DNA from: Kalmusia sp. IMI 367209
Lineage: Eukaryota > Ascomycota > Dothideomycetes > Pleosporales > Didymosphaeriaceae
Assembly (NCBI GenBank): GCA_027946365.1
Contig: JAPEUQ010000003.1
Span: 2,170,001 to 2,234,000 of the forward strand
DNA: 64,000 nt
Direction: 5' to 3'
Position numbers and translations under genes: made by a program. Position 1 is the first letter of the stretch. The number at the start of each line of letters is the position of its first letter. Of this stretch, positions 57,918 through 64,000 are shown in pieces. The notes beneath the pieces are model-generated. The model worked only from the letters and a program-made list of their open reading frames with translations, did no database searches and was not told the origin of the DNA.

Positions 57918-59231
57918 ATGGAGCCAATCGTAAGGGCTAGCCTAGACGAGCTACAGACATATGCCACGAAATACTTCAAAGACGAATTCAAATGCTTACC
58001 TTCAATCGACGCCGTGATATTCGAGACCTGGAAAAAGCCCAAGCCGTGTCAGTATCGTAAAGATATGGCGCCAGTTCGAATACTCATTGGAAATATCGGT
58101 ACTAACGGCGTCTATGCTTACATCAAACCCGACGACTCTGGCTCTGGTACAATTTACTACAACACTGGCCGACAACGAATACCCCGAATGTACAACTCTT
58201 ATTTGGAGTGCTCTTTCTTTGAGCCTTTCAAATTTGTGAATCCTCATTCGCAATGGGATCTACAAGACTTAGGACTTGACATAATCCTGCAATACTTCTT
58301 CACACTCAACGGGGTGATCACAAGATGCCATCGGCATTTTCTACTTTCAGGATTCGAGCATGCTTGCAAAGCTATTGCAAACCGGAGTAAACCTGCAAAC
58401 TATCCCAACGTGCACTCCCTCGATAGAATCGCAGCACAGCGGTTTCAAGCATGTATGGGCCTCCGAAATGATCTGGGTCAAGCAGAAATTACTTCAACAA
58501 CTAGAATGCAAAGCGAAAAGAGCCATGGAGACTTACACCCTGATATTGTACCAGGCCAGAAACAACACGGCATGAAGAGACAGATGATGTCAGGCCTCGA
58601 AGATACACATGGTAAATTATCAAGGGCTTCACGCTGGTTTGAATTTCGCATAAGCTCTAGCTAACATTACGAAGCAGCAGGACAACGTAAAACCACGCAT
58701 ATGCAGCTGATGAGGAAGATGGCACAAGAGCGAGAAGCGCAGATGAAGACCCTGACGAAAGAGGCAGAAAAGCTGCGAACAGACAACGAAGTATTAAACG
58801 CCCGAGTGGTCGAACTAGAAGGAACAACCAGAAATTTGGAAGCTCAGATGCAATCAACGATCGACGAACATAATGCAGCAATGGCAATTGCGGCTACCAC
58901 TCACCGAGAAGAACTCTCTGCGCAGTTTGTAAAAGCGAACAATGCCGTGCAAATGCTATTCCTAAAGAAAGATGGTACGATTGCGGGCCTTCAAAAGCAG
59001 CTTGGCGAGGCAAAGCAAACTACTCATATGGCGGATATACATGCAAAAGAACACCGAGAAAAGACCGAAAATCTCCTCAAGAAAGGGAAAGAATTATATG
59101 ACAATCACAAGGAAATGATCAAGCTCTTCCTCAATTCCGATGTTGCATCCGAGCAACAAGCGGCTGCAATTACTGCATTTGACAAGGACTTCGGGGAATT
59201 AAGCAGCAGCAAGGCAGTTGATGAAGTTTGA
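57918..59231 (+). CDS. Orphan protein with C-terminal coiled coil
   Basis: Exons: 57918-58611 and 58678-59231 (donor GTAAAT, branch CTAAC); 415 residues. The N-terminal 160 residues look globular: ELQTYATKYFKDEFKCLPSI, VRILIGNIGTNGVYAYIKPD, YLECSFFEPFKFVNPHSQWD and a helix LGLDIILQYFFTLNGVITRCHRH. No known family is recognised. A polar linker follows. From the second exon the protein is a continuous coiled coil (MKTLTKEAEKLRTDNEVLNA and onward), to a polar tail. The acceptor is a CAGCAG/AAGCAG type (58673-58677) that could give a one-residue variant. It sits among lineage-specific genes. Probably a cytosolic or scaffold-type protein. Confidence 0.6.
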
Positions 59232-60422
59232 AGGATCAACAAGTCAGCGCTTCTACTTCATGCCATGGATCTGAATTCAAGTCAATGAACGTGGACTGGA
59301 TGATGGTCAAAAAGAACGGATCGTCTAGAGGCTGATACATTGACAGAAAAGTTGTTTCTGCCTTTGAACCAGCCCTAGTTGGGCTTTGCGGCACTGTCAT
59401 TTGCACATTTACGATCTTCTCTCCGGTACTTTTACTCCTTGCACTATTTAGTGTTCTATTCGACATTCTAGTGTAGGGCAACTGCTCGACTTGTCTCCCT
59501 AGGAAAACTATGAGTGATAAGACTCATATGCGGCATATCACCAGCGGAGTTGCTGTCTGACCAAGTTATCTAAGGCTCTATTTATATCTGATAAAACATA
59601 AAACGAGCAGGTTTGTCATATCACAGAAATCCTTTTTGTATTCAAATGCGATGGTTTCTCCACTAGTATGATAAGGTTCTAGTGGCGCTACTACGCCCAT
59701 GTCGTTCAGGCTTCTTAGACTCCTGATCAGAGCGCACATGGATTTTACGTTTATGCTGGACTCTCTATTGGTCACACCAATTGTCTTGATAACGGAGTGA
59801 CTATGGCATAGCTTACACCGTGCAGTGACTATACCGCTAATGTATCTTTGTTTATGTAATCTCAGCGGAGTCGGAGGTTCCTTTCATTCCGCGATTATTT
59901 TATACCCCGCCAAACTGGGAAACTGGGCTTTTTGGAGCGCCGAGTGCGTAACAATTCTGATCGTCTAGGATGGCTTAGTGATATCCTGCGATTACTGGTT
60001 TGTATCAGTTTTCTCTCTAGCGTTTGACCGTATAGTGAACATTTGCTATAGCAAGCGGCTGCGAAGGTGCACATTAGAGCCCATGACTCGTGTAGTCCTA
60101 TCCACTATAAATAACAAGGCTTGGTATTCGGTTCGGCAATAGGGGGTTCGGGTGGAACGGCAACAACGCGTCAAATTCTCGTGTCAATGCTCCATCAATT
60201 TAGTTTATCTCCGAACGTCAGCGTTTTCAGATCGCACAAGGGATCGCTAGAACGATCATGAGTGTACAAATGTGACGGTGATCCTAAAATGCGTGTTTGA
60301 TTATTTCCTTCATGATACATGCCAATGGTATAGTTCGTAATTTACAACATTGAAGAGTACGTCGCAAATGCCCAGATACAAGATGTTAAGGAAATTTCCA
60401 CGAATGAGTGCCCTTTGTTATT
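59232..60422. other. Intergenic, 1.2 kb, no gene seen
   Basis: Between the convergent 3' ends of the coiled-coil gene and the repeat-precursor gene. No coding frame or repeat recognised. Confidence 0.45.
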
Positions 60423-61294
60423 CTAGTTCCACCATGTCCATGGGTTCCATAGTGAATACGTTGATTGCTTCACTTGTGCAGAGCCACTGCCCCATTTGCT
60501 AGGATCGGGATGCGGGAATGCCTCTGGTTCTTCCTCCTGTCGAGATTGGATTGCCCGCTTCTGTACGTCGACGCTTCGCTTTGCCCACCAGGACCAAGGG
60601 TCCCAAAGGGAAAATGACTTCGATTTGACCTGGGCGCTGCCTTGATTCCAGTCGCTTGGATCGATGGGGTGCGCCGCGAGATATGCGGCTAGTTCCTCTT
60701 CGTTCAAAGCCGGCCCGTCATCTTCTTGTCGGCGCACGTTGACGTTCACATCTCGCTTTCCCCACCAGTTGATAATGCTGTCCCATAACGAGCCAGATGT
60801 GTTCTTCACGCGTGCGATGCCGAAGCTTATATTGTCAAGATCAGCGATCCGGATGTCGTCGTCTGATGGGAGTTCGTCTTGTCGAGCCTTGATGGCGGGT
60901 CGTCGCACATCGATGTCGACACTTCGCTTGCCCCACCAACCGAAGATGCTATCCCATAACGAAGTTGAAGTAGTCTTGACTTGTGAGACACCATGGTGGA
61001 TGTTGCCCAGTACTTCGCCAAGATCTACCTCGGGGACTTCATCTCGCGACTCGAGGGAGTTGCTTCGCTTGTCCCATAGCGAGTATGTGGAGACCTTGAT
61101 GTGAGCACTGGGTGCATTGGGAGGCGGAACATCCGGCACTTGTCGAAGTTCAACGGCAGTATGAGCAACTTTGCGCTTGGTTAGTACACGGTAAATTTGA
61201 GATTGGACTGGAAAGACTAACGTGCGACTGGCGCTGCAATCACCTCCGATACGCACAGCAGTACAGCTGATACGAAGCACTTGGACGCCAACAT
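60423..61294 (-). CDS. Secreted repetitive precursor with dibasic (Kex2-type) cleavage sites
   Basis: Exons in order: 61294-61222 and 61168-60423; 272 residues. Exon 1 is a signal peptide (MLASKCFVSAVLLCVSEVIA, then APVA). The 53 bp intron has a GTTAGT donor and a TACTAAC branch site. Five repeats share K-x(3)-[ST]-x-SLW[DN], most followed by x(4)WW and a Lys-Arg: SLWDKR (54-59), SLWDSIFGWWGKR (94-106), SLWDSIINWWGKR (151-163), SLWDPWSWWAKR (211-222) and SLWNPWTWWN at the C-terminus. After the second, third and fourth lies SVDIDVRR, DVNVNVRR or SVDVQKR, so each unit offers two dibasic sites. This layout matches fungal Kex2-processed repeat proteins (alpha-pheromone, dikaritin and epichloecyclin precursors are examples). 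No cysteine in the repeats. Peptide activity unknown; it is not a recognised pheromone or toxin. Two copies have a Gly before the KR. Confidence 0.75.
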
Positions 61295-62393
61295 TTCAAA
61301 ATCAATAAGTGGATTAAGAATGGACGTAGGTAATAAGCTGCTCTTGTTCGCAGTCTTGGGCTCACGACTGTATCAAAGTAGTAAAAGGTAGGACACAAAA
61401 CCAGAATATATACAATTGCACATCGGCACACATCCCAGGACCGTGACAGCCAGGGAAGTCTTTGCGAATGCGTTCGCGCCAGAGCATTGTCACCATCTGA
61501 TCCTTCACCTCCAGGCTGAGGCGGAGCAGGTCCAGAAAATTTGATATGAAAGGGACGCGAGGCGAATTTCGTGCTGACGGACTAGGAGATAGATATGTCG
61601 GGTTGGAAGTTTTTGCTCGATGAGCGCGTTTGGAGCAACGTTGATTGGATCAAATTTGGACCCCAAGGTGCTTCAGTTGCCTCGCTGCTGTATTAGGAAT
61701 GTGGGCTGGGTTTGAACATACTGAAGCCGGGATATGTGCTTCAGCCTCGCTGCACGCTCGGCTCACCGGGTGGGTCGGCCCTTAAAATAGCCCCCTAAGT
61801 TCGTATATACCTGTTTTGATCACAACCTTAATTGGACGCGGTCGCTTTGGACGATGCAGGTACCCGTTTTCGTCGCCTTTTGAATATTGTGATATCGGAC
61901 ATTGTGCATGTAGAATCCTTCCATTTCGGCCATCAATCTACATGTACGAAATAGTCAACATCATTAATTCTTTGGTCTTCGACGCGATCTTCACACGGGC
62001 TCGCGCGATGCTTGAGAAAGAGCTTCCCCGGCAAATTATCTGAGGGCAGACAGGACGACTCTTTCCTAAACAGGCGTTGGGTGCGCTCCACTGCTGATTG
62101 ATTGGTGAAATGCTTGCTTAGTAGTCCAATCCACTATACCGAATGCGGTATACCAAGACTCTATACGACTCCTTCCTGGCTCGCTTCATCAAACTCGGCG
62201 ACAGCGCCATAGCCCCCTCAGGATTATTGACGGCGACCGATTGCTCCATGATCGGCTTATGGTGAACGTCGAGACCATGCACTAGGAACATTGTCTAGAA
62301 TGAGGCCGTGCGCCAACCCGCCCCTCGCGACCAGAAGGGTTCTCCTCGTACTCTCAATCTCAACGTAACCGACTTTTACTTCATTGCGTCGAG
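61295..62393. promoter_or_regulatory. Divergent upstream region of the precursor and pepsin-like genes
   Basis: 1.1 kb between two divergently transcribed genes. A TATA-like GTATATATTC (minus strand, about 61404-61413) lies some 110 bp before the precursor ATG, a normal promoter position. No other gene recognised; a 75-codon plus-strand frame (61816-62043) has no support. Confidence 0.4.
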
Positions 62394-64000
62394 ATGGGCT
62401 TTCAACATATCGGTCTCTTTCTTTCCTACTTTCTTTCAATAGCAGTCGCCCAGAACGACTCGCTACCAAAACCCTTCTCTTTTTCGAATTCACAGATATG
62501 GGACGGTAATGATGGGAAATGGTCGTCGTTCATTGTCCGAGTCGGCACGCCAGAGCAAAGCTTTCGCGTCTTTCCCGCGTCAAGACATGGCGAGACGATA
62601 ATTCCTATAGTGGATGGCTGCCGCAAGATAGATCCGCCTAACTGCGGAAACCTACGCGGTGCATACGCTTTCCAGGGCAAAGACAGTAACGGCTTTCTCG
62701 TGAACGAAACCAAAACATGGCATGAGATTGGTTTATATGGAATGGGCATTCGGCCTGAGATTGGTTTCGACGCGAATGCGCTTTATGGGCTGGATAGTGT
62801 CGGTTTGCAGGTAGCGAACAGTGGTGGACCTACGCTGGACAACATGGTGGTAGCAGGCGTTGCGAAACCTACTGTCTACGTCGGCCAATTTGGACTATCT
62901 CCTAAACCTTCGAACTTCTCTGAGTTGGACAACCCTCAACCGAGCTATATCCAAACGCTGAAGGACAAGAACCAAATCCCAAGTGTGTCGTATGGCTACA
63001 CTGCGGGCGCCTATTACAGTAAGATTCGATCTTTGGTTTCATAAAAAACATGCTAACGTTTCGTAGAAACTCCTAAAGTACACGGCAGCCTTACTCTCGG
63101 TGGCTACGACGCTTCGCGGTTTGTCGCTAACGACATTACCTTCCCCTTTGATGCCGACGATGACCGCCCGACATCCCTTACGATCCAATCCATCACTGCA
63201 CAAAACACGCTAGAGCGCACTGTCACGCTTCTCAGAGATCCTACCTATGTTTGGATCGACTCCACAGTTCCACACATGTGGCTTCCCGAGGATGTCTGCG
63301 ATCGGTTCGAGAAGGCCTTTGGTCTAACCTACGATAACATGACTGATCTTTACATCATCAACGAAACTATGCACAACCAGATGCTCGATCTCGACCCAAG
63401 TGTCACAATCAGTCTTGGTGAGAGCTCCGATCCAACGAAGCGCGTCAACATTGTACTGCCGTATGGCGCATTCGATGTTCAAGCTTCGTACCCGTACTAC
63501 AAGGATGCAGTGAATTATTTCCCGCTCCGACGTGGTAAGAACGAAACCCAGTACACGCTGGGTAGAACTGTGCTGCAAGAAATGTACATTATCGCGGACT
63601 ATTCGCGCGGCAACTTTTCAGTTCATCAGGCTCTTTTCCCCGGTACCAACGATGAGCAACAGATAATGCCTATCTACGTACCCGGAGAAGAACCAAAGTC
63701 TAATTCAACCTCAAACTCAACTTCAGAAGCCACGCCCTCGAGCACAGCAGGGACAAAGCATGCTATCAGCGGCGGTGCTATTGGAGGAATTGTCGTCGGA
63801 AGCATTGCAGGCGTGGGTCTAGTTGGTTTCCTCGCATTCTTCATTCTCCGTCGCCGCCGAAACCAGCACCAAGTAGTGCCCAGCAAAACAAACTCCGAGC
63901 ATGAGATGGAGATTGAACGCGGAGACATGCACAGTTCACACGGAAACGACCTGCCGCCCAATGTTTTCCCCAAGTACGAGATGCCTGTTCCAGACCAGTC
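62394..64000 (+). CDS. Membrane-anchored pepsin-fold (A1-like) protein, probably without protease activity; 3' end outside the window
   Basis: Exons: 62394-63018 and 63067->64000. Signal peptide MGFQHIGLFLSYFLSIAVAQ. A1-family features: FIVRVGTPEQSFRVFPAS at the first lobe, GLDSVGLQVANSGG, then YGYTAGAYY, HGSLTLGGYDASRF, and, in the second lobe, YVWIDSTVPHMWLPEDVC. The first catalytic Asp-Thr/Ser-Gly is absent where it is expected (PASRHGETIIP), and the second is IDSTVP rather than D-[ST]-G, so activity is doubtful. After an Asn/Ser/Thr-rich stretch comes one transmembrane helix (AIGGIVVGSIAGVGLVGFLA) and a cytoplasmic tail starting RRRRNQ, still open at 64000. This family of fungal surface proteins is unassigned. 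Confidence 0.78.

Overview
The window reads as a gene-dense chromosome segment of a filamentous ascomycete (Pezizomycotina, probably a Dothideomycete; this is inference). Nearly all introns are 46-67 bp with GT..AG ends and CTAAC/CTGAC-like branch sites. The protein families are typical of these fungi: two HET-domain proteins, a rhodopsin-like Pth11/SAT4-type membrane protein, a DUF6536 membrane protein, small cysteine-rich secreted proteins, a fungal Tc1/mariner relic, and the Rrn6 and Spc25 orthologues. I rebuilt exon structures by hand from splice signals, reading-frame continuity and comparison between paralogues; nothing was searched against a database.

Layout. 1-3.3 kb: a large tyrosinase, open at the left edge. 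3.5-7.0 kb: three small secreted cysteine-rich proteins, one frameshifted and two tandem paralogues with different introns. 7.4-8.2 kb: a decayed Tc1/mariner transposase. 8.3-24.9 kb: rhodopsin-like protein, secreted GMC oxidoreductase (one frameshift), NmrA-like reductase, subtilisin-like secreted protease, MFS permease, single-exon HET protein. 25-28 kb: gene-poor, with a C2H2 zinc-finger gene and degenerate direct repeats. 28-29.2 kb: TrhO/TSTD2-like rhodanese. 29.5-37.9 kb: a probable catabolic cluster (C2H2 plus fungal_trans regulator with two frameshifts, ACS-type MFS transporter, HpcH/HpaI aldolase, RidA, 2OG-Fe(II) oxygenase). 38.5-43.4 kb: DUF6536 protein and a second HET protein. 43.6-52.8 kb: coiled-coil protein, DUF3237 protein and core genes RRN6, SPC25 and a DHX35-like helicase. 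53.9-59.2 kb: a secreted class II-type peroxidase, an orphan gene with a decayed paralogue beside it, and an orphan coiled-coil protein. 60.4-64 kb: a repetitive secreted precursor with dibasic cleavage sites, and a membrane-anchored pepsin-fold protein that runs off the right edge.

The most interesting item is the 272-residue secreted precursor at 60423-61294. It has a signal peptide and five Trp-rich repeats. Four repeats end in a Lys-Arg site and are followed by further basic sites, the layout of a fungal Kex2-processed repeat protein that releases several related peptides. Other points of note: intron gain or loss between the two tandem secreted paralogues, a paralogue that has lost a splice donor and gained a stop, introns hidden in frame inside RRN6 and the 55-56 kb orphan, and four one-base frame breaks, mostly at homopolymer runs, in three otherwise intact genes. 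The last pattern fits indel errors or recent inactivation.
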